DNA of 18,524 nt from assembly GCA_017991275.1 (NCBI GenBank), contig JAGNMH010000015.1, positions 1-18,524 on the forward strand. Direction: 5' to 3'. The DNA comes from Acidobacteriota bacterium. Lineage in GTDB: Bacteria; Acidobacteriota; Blastocatellia; RBC074. The position numbers were made by a program, and so were the translations under genes. The notes under the pieces were generated by a model. The model saw only the letters and a program-made list of their open reading frames with translations. It made no database searches and was not told where the DNA came from. Every line of letters begins with the position of its first letter. Position 1 is the stretch's first letter. This document shows, piece after piece, positions 8,011 to 14,989 of the stretch.

Positions 8011-9165
8011 CTAAAGCTCCCCCAGCGGCAAAATTGCCGTGACTATTGTTCCCGCATCAGCCAGAGACTCAATAGTCAACTTGCCGCCAAGTAGATGTGC
8101 TCTTTCTCTCATTCCTGCCAACCCGCTTGATCCACCGGACTCAAGTGCCTCTGCCACGGCGAAGCCCTGGCCTTTATCCGCTATTTGCAAACTAAGGGTT
8201 TCCGCATCAGCTGACACACTAACTTTCGCTTCAGTTATATTGGCGTGCCGGGCAACATTCGTCAGCGCTTCTTGTGCAATTCGATAAGCTGCTATTTCAA
8301 TTTCCGGTCTAAAGCGGTGTCCTTCGATCCCTGTGTGGGCCAGGAAAATACTAATTGATGTTTGAGAAGTATAACGTTCAAAGTGCCATAGCAGTGCATG
8401 TAATAGTCCTAGATCGTCAAGCATTGCCGGGCGCAAATCCAATGAAAGATCACGCACTCGCCCAATTAGTTCATTGACCAGCATCTGGGCTTGTCCATAT
8501 TGTTCATTGAGGCGATCGGCAGATAGTCTTGAAGCCATTTCAATTACCAACTTCAACCCTGTCAATAATTGGCCAATCTCATCATGAAGTTCACGTGCAA
8601 TGCTCCTCCGTTCACTCTCCTGGACTTCAACCAAACGATTTGAAAGCTTGCGTAATTCTTTTTCGGCGTGAAGGCGTTCTGCTATTTGTTCGGTTAATTT
8701 AGAGTTCGCCGCTGATAGCTCAGCCGTGCGCTCTTGTACCCGTAATTCGAGTTCGTCATGCGCGCGGCGCAATGCTTCCTCACCACGCTTACGCTCAACA
8801 GCATATCTAATTGCTCGCGTTAATAACTGCCGGTTTATTGAGCCTTTGAAAAGATAATCTTGAGCTCCCATTTGTATAGCACGGACCGCCAATGACTCAT
8901 CTCCGGTCGCTGTGAGAGGAATAATTGCTACGCCTGGGAAATTCTCCTGAGTGCTGATAAAAGTAGGAAGCCCTGCACTATCTGGTAGTCCAAAATCTAG
9001 AAGTACCAAATCTATCCCACCTTGATCTAAACGCTGAAGTCCAGATTGCAGATTATCTACCCATTCCAGCTGATAGAATGCTTCTCCGCCTATCAAACCT
9101 TTGACAATTTCGGCAGCGGCTGAATCGTCCTCAATTAAAAGAACATTGATAAGTTGATTTTGCAT
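8011..9165 (-). CDS. Soluble receiver-histidine kinase hybrid (NarX-type catalytic core)
   Basis: The 384-residue protein has no signal peptide or TM segment. Residues 1-125 are a receiver domain with D13-D14 (LLIEDDS), phospho-acceptor D57 (LVLLDFGLPD), T85 and K107 (YLFKGS). Residues about 126-180 form a coiled coil (ALRRAHDELELRVQERTAEL). The HisKA_3 dimerisation domain follows, with His194 in ERRSIARELHDEIGQLLTG. The ATPase domain shows an N-box EALTNVARHAN (about 299-309), DKGQGF (330-335) and GLAGMRERAHLLGG. Such proteins receive phosphate on the N-terminal receiver and control a kinase core, so the signal input probably comes from a further kinase. It is the first gene of a two-gene operon with the NarL-type regulator. 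The Shine-Dalgarno is weak. Its stimulus is unknown. Confidence 0.93.
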   Translation of the reverse strand: MQNQLINVLLIEDDSAAAEIVKGLIGGEAFYQLEWVDNLQSGLQRLDQGGIDLVLLDFGLPDSAGLPTFISTQENFPGVAIIPLTATGDESLAVRAIQMGAQDYLFKGSINRQLLTRAIRYAVERKRGEEALRRAHDELELRVQERTAELSAANSKLTEQIAERLHAEKELRKLSNRLVEVQESERRSIARELHDEIGQLLTGLKLVIEMASRLSADRLNEQYGQAQMLVNELIGRVRDLSLDLRPAMLDDLGLLHALLWHFERYTSQTSISIFLAHTGIEGHRFRPEIEIAAYRIAQEALTNVARHANITEAKVSVSADAETLSLQIADKGQGFAVAEALESGGSSGLAGMRERAHLLGGKLTIESLADAGTIVTAILPLGEL

Positions 9166-9204
9166 AGCACCAAAACTTTGTGATCAATCTGGCAAATGAA
9201 ATAA

Positions 9205-9241
9205 AAACAGCCAGCGCTTATCTGCTTAGCACTGGCTGTTT
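9205..9241 (-). terminator. Intrinsic terminator after the TPR lipoprotein gene
   Basis: Inverted repeat AAACAGCCAG / CTGGCTGTTT (arms 9205-9214 and 9232-9241), with a further GCT/AGC pairing inside after one mismatch. On the minus strand the stem runs directly into TTTTTATTT. It lies 41 bases beyond the lipoprotein stop codon and ahead of the kinase gene, so the tonB-exb cluster probably ends here. Confidence 0.8.
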
Positions 9242-9281
9242 AGCCAAATCGAGTTTATATGAACTGCCTTTATTGCCCAAA

Positions 9282-10118
9282 CTAACCTTTAGGCTTGTTC
9301 TGTTCTTCCTGCTGCTTTTTGGCAGCATCCAATGCCGTTGCCTCTTCAGATAGTTTCTTTGCAAGAGAGTCCAATTCTTTACGCTTTGACTCTTCCTTCG
9401 TCAACATTTGGCGTTGACGATACAGAAGGCTTTTATAATACAATGCATCCACGTACTTAGGATCTTCTTGCAATGCTTTTTCTATAAACTCCAACCCTTT
9501 AGCAACAGCTTCTTCCGCTTTGACTTTGTCGGCGGATGCTGCCGCATAATCCATATTGCGATAATGAAATGGGTCTTGGGCGCCTTTCTCTTGATATCTG
9601 TCAGTCTGGTATTTAGCTGCCTCCCAATACTTAACAGCAACTGTGTAAAAGGTTGTCGCCTTAACATCTTTAGTGGCGCAATCTGTTTCAGCGCGCTTTA
9701 ATATCCATTCTCGCCAATTATCATTATCCTGCAGGTCATCATAAATGCTAGCAATATAACTTATCGCGTTGTCACGATTGCGGCAGTTATTAGTAGTTAG
9801 GTCAAGAGCCTTTTTGTAAGTTTCCAGCGCTTCATTGGCTAACCTGGTTTTATCTGGCCCTTCGACGTTTTTATAGTCTTTTACTAGAGTTGCCCCATAA
9901 AACAAATGTGCAATAGCACTTTTGTCATCCCATTTCAGAGAATCTCTGAAATACTTCTGAGCTTCTTTAGTACGACCTTGATTATAAGAAATCGCACCTT
10001 GGTTGAGTTTGTCTTTGGCAATAACTTTCTTAGTATAGTCGCAACCTGAACTCAGGATTGCTACTGAGATAAGCGCCAGGACACAAACTGCTTTTGGAAT
10101 ATGACGGAAAACTCTCAT
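9282..10118 (-). CDS. TPR-repeat lipoprotein
   Basis: The 278-residue product begins with a lipoprotein signal peptide: basic MRVFRHIPK, hydrophobic AVCVLALISVAI, then lipobox LSSGC with Cys26 as the predicted lipidated residue. TPR-like helices follow: AISYNQGRTKEAQKYFRDSL, SAIAHLFYGATLVKDY, RLANEALETYKKALDL and FIEKALQEDPKYVDALYYKS. The tail is charged and Lys/Gln-rich. The frame could start at a TTG at 10142, but the ATG at 10118 puts the signal peptide at the very N-terminus. It is the last gene of the tonB-exbB-exbD-exbD cluster, 142 bases after the second exbD. A scaffold role in the envelope near the Exb complex is an inference from position only. Confidence 0.87.
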   Translation of the reverse strand: MRVFRHIPKAVCVLALISVAILSSGCDYTKKVIAKDKLNQGAISYNQGRTKEAQKYFRDSLKWDDKSAIAHLFYGATLVKDYKNVEGPDKTRLANEALETYKKALDLTTNNCRNRDNAISYIASIYDDLQDNDNWREWILKRAETDCATKDVKATTFYTVAVKYWEAAKYQTDRYQEKGAQDPFHYRNMDYAAASADKVKAEEAVAKGLEFIEKALQEDPKYVDALYYKSLLYRQRQMLTKEESKRKELDSLAKKLSEEATALDAAKKQQEEQNKPKG

Positions 10119-10260
10119 AGTCTTTAGGAATTCTCCCCGCAAAAAATTTAATCTTAGCTCAAATATGATGAAAACACATATTTTACATGTATTCTCGAAT
10201 TTCTTAGCCGGATTCTACTCGGCAAATATTCTGACTTATAACAAAACGGCCCAAAACAGA

Positions 10261-10704
10261 TTATTGGTCTAAGCCTTCTATCTGAAGGCCTATGGGCTGC
10301 CCACCAGATTGCTTAACAACATCAATGACCTTAACAACCTCACCATAGGCTGTAGTTCGCGGCCCCTTAATAAAAACAGCCTTTCGGTCTTGCGGCCGCC
10401 CATTGAGCGCACTAAATAACCGCTCTCCCAAGGCATTTAAGTCTTTCAATTCCTCGGTGTTCAATTTATAGCCGGAACCTGATTGAGGAAGTGTAACTAA
10501 AAGGCTCAATGGGTCTGGAGGAGTATCCGGCTGATTCTCAGGCGGCTTCTCTGGTATTTTAGCCTCAAAACGATGCGGCTTCTGCGGACTAATAACCATA
10601 AAAATGATTAGTAGCACAAGCAAAACATCAATGAGTGGTGTTACGTTAATATAAGGAACAGCATCATTAGTTTTGCCATGCCCTAATTCATTGGATTCTT
10701 CCAT
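10261..10704 (-). CDS. exbD: ExbD/TolR-family biopolymer transport protein (second copy)
   Basis: The 147-residue inner-membrane protein has a single N-terminal TM helix (about 21-39) with the conserved proton-path Asp26 in INVTPLIDVLLVLLIIFMV. The Pro-rich segment after it (KIPEKPPENQPDTPPDP) leads to the periplasmic domain ending in FIKGPRTTAYGEVVKVIDVVKQSG. It acts with ExbB to couple the proton-motive force to TonB. AAGGAGA lies 6 bases before the ATG. It follows the first exbD by 50 bases. Its periplasmic domain differs from the first copy, so the two likely form a heterodimer or serve different partners. Two ExbDs after one ExbB are common in Acidobacteriota and Bacteroidota. Confidence 0.92.
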   Translation of the reverse strand: MEESNELGHGKTNDAVPYINVTPLIDVLLVLLIIFMVISPQKPHRFEAKIPEKPPENQPDTPPDPLSLLVTLPQSGSGYKLNTEELKDLNALGERLFSALNGRPQDRKAVFIKGPRTTAYGEVVKVIDVVKQSGGQPIGLQIEGLDQ

Positions 10705-10754
10705 ATCGGCTCTCCTTAACTTATGAATGCTTTAATATCTATTTCAATTTTCAG

Positions 10755-11189
10755 CTATTCATTAGGCTTTTTCTTTTCAGAAACTAGACCTATCTTCTCG
10801 TAGCCAGACTCCCTAATCATATTGATTAGATCCACAATGTCACCATACTGCACATTATTACTACCTTTGATGTAGACAATTCTCTCATCACTTGGCTTCA
10901 TCGTGTTAAATCTATTGGTGATCTTCTCTACCACATTCTCTTTTCTAATTGGGTCTCGCCCCAAGTAATAAACTCCATTACTGGGAACAGAGACAACAAC
11001 TGCACTATCTTTGGTAATGTTGCCATCTTCATCAGGATTTTTACCTCTCGGTAATGTCACCGTTACTCCTGACTGAAGCATCGGCGTAACAACCATGAAG
11101 ATAATTAGCAACACCAGCATAATATCTACCATAGGCGTGACGTTAATCTCAGACTGAAGACCGCCCCCACCTCCGCCGCTCATACCCAT
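10755..11189 (-). CDS. exbD: ExbD/TolR-family biopolymer transport protein (first copy)
   Basis: The 144-residue product has a Gly-rich N-terminus (MGMSGGGGGG), then a TM helix with the conserved Asp22 in INVTPMVDIMLVLLIIFMVV, and a periplasmic domain ending in IVYIKGSNNVQYGDIVDLINMIRESGYEKIGLV. Such proteins pair with ExbB and TonB to drive transport across the outer membrane. AGGAGG is placed 8 bases before the ATG at 11189. Upstream, between it and exbB, lies a 16-bp inverted repeat that may lower its expression relative to exbB. The C-terminus is basic (EKKKPNE). Confidence 0.93.
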   Translation of the reverse strand: MGMSGGGGGGLQSEINVTPMVDIMLVLLIIFMVVTPMLQSGVTVTLPRGKNPDEDGNITKDSAVVVSVPSNGVYYLGRDPIRKENVVEKITNRFNTMKPSDERIVYIKGSNNVQYGDIVDLINMIRESGYEKIGLVSEKKKPNE

Positions 11190-11259
11190 AGCATTTTCCT
11201 CCTAACACGAAATTGAATTGAGAAGCTATTTGATGGATATGCCATAAAAACAATCCACC

Positions 11260-11306
11260 CCAATTTGAATTGGGGAGATTATCTTTATCCCCCCAATTCA
11301 AATTGG
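11260..11306 (-). repeat. 16-bp inverted repeat between exbB and exbD
   Basis: The arms CCAATTTGAATTGGGG (11260-11275) and CCCCAATTCAAATTGG (11291-11306) are exact reverse complements separated by 15 bases. Each arm with its flanks is also nearly self-palindromic (AATT cores), so small hairpins can compete with the large one. On the minus strand a TTTTT follows about 10 bases after the stem, so this could act as a weak terminator or an mRNA stability element. Confidence 0.75.
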
Positions 11307-11352
11307 AAACTTTAGCAACTGAAGGACTCGATTAAGTTAGAAATCGGAAAAA

Positions 11353-12105
11353 CTATTTTTTCCCGCGCTGTTTCAGGAAATAATCAATTAACTCAGCAGA
11401 AGAATTATCCATCTCAACGACAAAATTATCTACCTTGCTGGTAAAATAATTAAACAACCACACTGCTGGCACTGCAACAAGCAACCCAAAAGCAGTTGTA
11501 AAGAGAGCTTCTGCAATACCACCGGCCACGGCCGAGATACCTGCTGATTCTGCGCTGCGCATGCCTTGAAATGCGTTGATAATGCCAAAAACAGTACCAA
11601 ACAAACCCACAAACGGAGCAGTTGATCCAATTGTAGCCAAACCGGATAAGCCACGCTTAAATTCAGCTATCTTAATAGCTGATGCACGCTGCAGCGCCCG
11701 CTTGGATGCATCAATAATTTCACCAGAAATATCACTTGAGAGTTGGTGAGCACGAAATTCCTGCAAACCAGCATTCACAACCATTGCCAAATGGCTCTTT
11801 TTGTATTTATCTGAAAGGCTAATAGCTTCATCAATCTTTTGATTCTTTAGAGATTGGGCTACCTTTTGGGCAAACTCTCTAGATTGATTTTTGGCAGCGC
11901 TAAAAGTTAAATACCGCTCAACCATGATGGCAATTGACCAAATAGACATGATCAAAAGTATCACGACCACAGTTAAAGCAACTGTTCCCATGTTGCGAAG
12001 CATTCCCATTAGCGAAAAATCAAAAGCTTGGGCGTCACCACCTTCAGCTAAAACAAAAGCGAATGAATTGACCGCCAACCATACTTGGCTAAGCAAAATC
12101 ATCAT
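11353..12105 (-). CDS. exbB: ExbB/TolQ/MotA-family proton channel protein
   Basis: The 250-residue inner-membrane protein is the proton-channel partner of ExbD. TM helix 1 lies at about residues 37-62 (GTVALTVVVILLIMSIWSIAIMVERY). The large cytoplasmic loop carries KRALQRASAIKIAEFKRGLSGLATIGSTAPFVGLFGTVFGIINAF, the family signature, which contains TM2. TM3 is near 200-222 (ALFTTAFGLLVAVPAVWLFNYF). The frame continues to a TTG at 12123, but GGAGG occurs 11 bases before the ATG at 12105, so this start is preferred. The length is typical. It lies between tonB and exbD in the operon. A structured region separates it from tonB and an inverted repeat from exbD. TolQ and ExbB cannot be told apart by this sequence; the tonB neighbour favours ExbB. 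Confidence 0.92.
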   Translation of the reverse strand: MMILLSQVWLAVNSFAFVLAEGGDAQAFDFSLMGMLRNMGTVALTVVVILLIMSIWSIAIMVERYLTFSAAKNQSREFAQKVAQSLKNQKIDEAISLSDKYKKSHLAMVVNAGLQEFRAHQLSSDISGEIIDASKRALQRASAIKIAEFKRGLSGLATIGSTAPFVGLFGTVFGIINAFQGMRSAESAGISAVAGGIAEALFTTAFGLLVAVPAVWLFNYFTSKVDNFVVEMDNSSAELIDYFLKQRGKK

Positions 12106-12196
12106 GATGTCGAAATCCTCCAATTAGTAGTTGCTGAAATTATACTGAAGCCTGAGCCATTTATTCACAAACCTTAATCACACTGAATCAGGTAAT

Positions 12197-12258
12197 AAAA
12201 AATGGCTATGGCAACAACACCGCAGGTTTTTACAACTACCTGCGTAGACTCTGTTGCT
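12197..12258 (-). terminator. Terminator-like hairpin between tonB and exbB
   Basis: On the minus strand, nested stems (outer GCAACA / TGTTGC, inner CGCAGGT / ACCTGCG) lie 24 bases after the tonB stop and are followed by TTTTTT at 12202-12197. It could be a leaky terminator or attenuator that sets the ratio of tonB to exbBD transcripts, since exbB itself has no obvious promoter here. Confidence 0.5.
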
Positions 12259-12280
12259 GGGAAGAAAGTTCCCACTCAAA

Positions 12281-13042
12281 CTATTGCAATGTGAAATTAA
12301 ATGTCAAAACCCCTTGAACTTTCACAGGAACACCTGAAAGCTCAGTTGGCTTGAAAGTCCATTGCCTTGCCGCTTGTAACGCGGCATCGCGAAGCAGAGG
12401 ATGCCCACTAACAACCTGTGCATCAATTACTCGCCCGTCTTCGGATATGGTAACTTGAACCTGAACAGCACCTGAAGCACGGGCCGCCTTAGCTATTGGT
12501 GGATAAGCAGGTGCAGGTTTTCTAATTGCACTTCCTTGAAGCACTCCGCCCGAAACATTTATCTTTTTAGGAACTGGAGTAGGCTCCGGGGTCGGCTTGG
12601 GCGCCGGTGGTGGTGGTGGTGGTGGTGGTGCATCATCACCTTTGGAGCCAGCAACGCCACCAGGAACGCCACCTGTAACCCCACCTGGTACACCGCCTGG
12701 AACACCAGTAGACACAGCCGAAACTACAGGCCTAGATATAACAGTTGTAGGGTCTGGAATCCTCTCAGGCGGTTTGGTTGGCGGTACAAAAGTTGTGGGA
12801 GCAGGAGTATCTTTTACAGGAGCCGCTGCCGCTGGTGGGGGCGCAGCAGGTGGTGGCGGTGGTGGCGCTAACATTGACTGTACATCAAGCGCATCGACAA
12901 GATTCGGATTCATCCACACAATTGTGCCAATTGCGATACTCAACAACGCAACAACATATATTAGTGAAGTAATCAACATGAACTTACCAGTGCGAGCACC
13001 ACCTTTACCCTGCGTTGATGATTCAACTAAGTTATCGAACAT
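12281..13042 (-). CDS. tonB: Energy transducer TonB
   Basis: The 253-residue protein transmits energy from the ExbB-ExbD motor to outer-membrane receptors. It has a cytoplasmic N-terminus (MFDNLVESS), one TM helix at about 20-43 (KFMLITSLIYVVALLSIAI), and a long Pro-rich periplasmic linker (60-160) with two Pro runs and a GVPGG repeat (113-131). The TonB C-terminal domain (176-253) begins PAYPPIAKAARASG and contains VTISEDGRVIDAQVVSGHPL and a WTFKP motif. The ATG at 13042 is chosen over the TTG at 13051 because GGAGA is 9 bases upstream and the MFDN start is common in Acidobacteriota TonB proteins. It is the first gene of the tonB-exb cluster. A perfect palindrome 37 bases upstream may be an operator. 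Confidence 0.93.
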   Translation of the reverse strand: MFDNLVESSTQGKGGARTGKFMLITSLIYVVALLSIAIGTIVWMNPNLVDALDVQSMLAPPPPPPAAPPPAAAAPVKDTPAPTTFVPPTKPPERIPDPTTVISRPVVSAVSTGVPGGVPGGVTGGVPGGVAGSKGDDAPPPPPPPPAPKPTPEPTPVPKKINVSGGVLQGSAIRKPAPAYPPIAKAARASGAVQVQVTISEDGRVIDAQVVSGHPLLRDAALQAARQWTFKPTELSGVPVKVQGVLTFNFTLQ

Positions 13043-13078
13043 AGCTTGCAATCTCCATTGACTTCAAAGCCGACAGGT

Positions 13079-13101
13079 CAAAAAAGTGAGTCACTTTTTT
13101 G
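13079..13101. promoter_or_regulatory. Perfect palindrome upstream of tonB, candidate operator
   Basis: The arms CAAAAAAGTGA and TCACTTTTTTG flank a single central G, giving 11-bp perfect dyad symmetry. It lies 37-59 bases before the tonB start codon, a typical place for a repressor site. The palindromic core is GTGAGTCAC. The cognate regulator is unknown; it does not match the usual Fur box. Confidence 0.5.
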
Positions 13102-13339
13102 CAACTCTATCAAACGATATTTCAATTGATAGGACAATACAAAAGCCCACTACGTATGAATGCAGAGCGAGCTAAAGCTATTGACCCAAATCAATGAAAC
13201 TCAAAAAAGACACTATATTTTGTTTACTTATTGATTGAGACGACCTGCCTCGAACCGAACTGGCCAACCCGCGACTTGCACACAAACCTAAAACTACTTA
13301 CGACAAACAGCAAGCAGGAAAGTAAGTCGAAAAAGGGTA

Positions 13340-13368
13340 ATTAAAGAAATAAATCACGCCTTAGTCAA
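13340..13368 (-). promoter_or_regulatory. tonB promoter candidate, proximal
   Basis: TTGACT (13368-13363), 17-base spacer and TTTAAT (13345-13340) on the minus strand; both hexamers match the consensus at five of six bases. Transcription would start near 13333, leaving a leader of about 290 bases before tonB. Confidence 0.5.
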
Positions 13369-13465
13369 TGTCCCTTACTCAATTGAAGTGCAAATTAAGC
13401 AATATGCTTATATTCACTATGACAACTTGATTACTTCGAGTTTTGATGGGTTAGCAACGATATAA

Positions 13466-13494
13466 AGTCTACTATCTGACTTACTATTCGTCAA
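13466..13494 (-). promoter_or_regulatory. tonB promoter candidate, distal
   Basis: TTGACG (13494-13489), 17-base spacer and TAGACT (13471-13466) on the minus strand. The -35 matches five of six bases and the -10 four of six. It would give a leader of about 417 bases, long enough for structured regulation. Confidence 0.45.
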
Positions 13495-13570
13495 GACTTT
13501 TCACCTAATTTTGTTTTACCAAATTGCCGCATTTTATCAATCTTATGCTGCAAAAAGATTGATCTAGGCA

Positions 13571-13607
13571 AGAGCAAAGCTTAGGCTTAATGCCTAAGCT
13601 TTGCTCT
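13571..13607 (-). terminator. Hairpin terminator of the sec operon
   Basis: A perfect 16-bp stem, AGAGCAAAGCTTAGGC (13571-13586) with its complement (13592-13607), and a 5-base loop. On the minus strand it begins within the secF stop codon, so the last codon is part of the stem. A TTTTT occurs about 14 bases after the stem, slightly displaced from the ideal position. Confidence 0.75.
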
Positions 13608-14976
13608 ACTTTCCTTTCTTACGAGGCTTTCTGGGGGATGTAGAGACACCCGCAGCCGCTAACATCTGCGGAGTAACTGCTGCCGAAGATAAAGATTGCG
13701 ACCCGCTTCCTCCTGAAGAAGAGGAAGAAACGTTACCCGCTGTAACCCCAATTTTCTCTGTACGCATATTCGTTCGCCAACTTTCCCACCAAAGCATAAA
13801 CGGACTAGCAATGTATATCGAAGAATATGTGCCGATCAAGATTCCAATAAACAAGCACCAGGAAAAGCTGCGCAGCACCTCCCCGCCGAAAACCAGCATT
13901 GCGCACACTGCTAAAAACGTCAGCCCAGAAGCGATTATCGTACGTGAAAGTGTTTGGTTAATGGCATCATTAGAGAGCTTTTCCAAGCCTTCACGCCGCT
14001 TTGTCTTCATCATCTCTCGTATTCGATCAAAAATAACAATAGTATCGTTCATCGAATAGCCAATAAGAGTAAGCAACGCAGCGACAACAGTGAGATTGAT
14101 CTCCCACTGCATAATCGAAAATATTCCCAGCGTCACAAGCACATCGTGAACAACCGCAATTATTGACCCAATTCCGAACCCCCAAGACTTAAAGCGAAAG
14201 GCGACGAATGCGAGCATTGCCAAGCAGGAAACCAACGTGACAATAATGGCACTATTCCTAAGGTCCGCTCCTACTTGAGGGCTAACGGCTTCGGCGCTTT
14301 TAACTGACGCGTAGCCAGTAAAAAAATCTTTGTCTAGGGAGTCGCCTATCTGGGGAGGAACGCCATTGATGTTCTTCACTTCACTTATTTCGCCAATCAG
14401 ACCGCCACGAATTTTTTCGCGATAATCAACAATCGCATGGGCAGCTTCCTCAGCACTCTGCTGATCCAACTTTGCCTTTTCAACCAAAGCAATCTTTAAG
14501 TTGTCACTACCAATAGTATTGATATTAGTCTTCCCTTTAGTCGAAGGGTCGTTAAACGTCTCCAAGGCGGCAAGAATCTTCTGTTTGCCCACATCGGCAT
14601 CGTTCTGAGATTTGCTACCATCTGCGGCTTGTCCCTGTTTTTGGTCAACAGGTAGTCGAACAAGAATCTCATTTTTAGGTGCCTGGCCAATTTCATCTGT
14701 AACAGGCTGGATAATGATTTTTGTGCCTTCAACACCCTGCTGTTCCAGCGCCTGACGAATCTTGTTTGAATCAGGGGCGGCTTTGAATTTCACAGTAGCC
14801 AGCGTTCCCCCGGCAAAATCAACACCCAGATTGAACGGATGCGTATTGTCTTTTCCATCAAAAGCTCGGAAAAGGACGGAGCCGAGGCCAGCAAGAATCA
14901 ATACCCAGGACAATCCTATGAAAAACCATTTCTTGCCTAGAAAATCGTAATTTGCGTTCTTAAAAATCTCGATCAT
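13606..14976 (-). CDS. secF: Protein translocase subunit SecF
   Basis: Inner-membrane accessory subunit that with SecD uses the proton-motive force to complete Sec-dependent export. The 456-residue product shows TM1 at about 17-36, the conserved GVDFAGG (51-57), a periplasmic domain, then TMs 2-6: VGADLRNSAIIVTLVSCLAM (from 236), GIGSIIAVVHDVLVTLGIF, GYSMNDTIVIFDRIRE (306-321), a helix near 350-366 and one near 372-392. SecF is usually about 300-320 residues; here the periplasmic domain has extra hydrophilic sequence (about 110-165, KQGQAADGSKSQNDADVGKQ) and a C-terminal tail of about 50 residues, Ser/Gly-rich then basic (PRKPRKKGK). It starts 13 bases after secD, so the two are co-transcribed. 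Confidence 0.95.
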   Translation of the reverse strand: MIEIFKNANYDFLGKKWFFIGLSWVLILAGLGSVLFRAFDGKDNTHPFNLGVDFAGGTLATVKFKAAPDSNKIRQALEQQGVEGTKIIIQPVTDEIGQAPKNEILVRLPVDQKQGQAADGSKSQNDADVGKQKILAALETFNDPSTKGKTNINTIGSDNLKIALVEKAKLDQQSAEEAAHAIVDYREKIRGGLIGEISEVKNINGVPPQIGDSLDKDFFTGYASVKSAEAVSPQVGADLRNSAIIVTLVSCLAMLAFVAFRFKSWGFGIGSIIAVVHDVLVTLGIFSIMQWEINLTVVAALLTLIGYSMNDTIVIFDRIREMMKTKRREGLEKLSNDAINQTLSRTIIASGLTFLAVCAMLVFGGEVLRSFSWCLFIGILIGTYSSIYIASPFMLWWESWRTNMRTEKIGVTAGNVSSSSSGGSGSQSLSSAAVTPQMLAAAGVSTSPRKPRKKGK

Positions 14977-14989
14977 AACTTTGCCAATT

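Larger units (their letters stand above)
13052..13605. other. Long intergenic region between secF and tonB
   Basis: No protein-coding frame with family support is seen on either strand. On the minus strand it contains the secF terminator, two sigma70-like promoter candidates (13466-13494 and 13340-13368) and a perfect palindrome (13079-13101) close to tonB. It is AT-rich. The remaining 100-200 bases show no recognised riboswitch or tRNA. The leader from the upstream promoter to tonB would be about 417 bases. Confidence 0.6.

Noticed and set aside
10119..10260. Promoter before the TPR lipoprotein gene
   Set aside because: AT-rich, but no -35/-10 pair with acceptable spacing was found; the gene is probably read from upstream.
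12536..13061. Plus-strand frames opposite tonB with Gly, Pro or Trp runs
   Set aside because: They are shadows of the Pro-rich TonB linker, whose Pro codons give Gly and Trp runs on the other strand.
13107..13134. CTATCAA / TTGATAG inverted repeat upstream of tonB
   Set aside because: Seven-base arms in AT-rich sequence could arise by chance; the adjacent 11-bp palindrome is much stronger.
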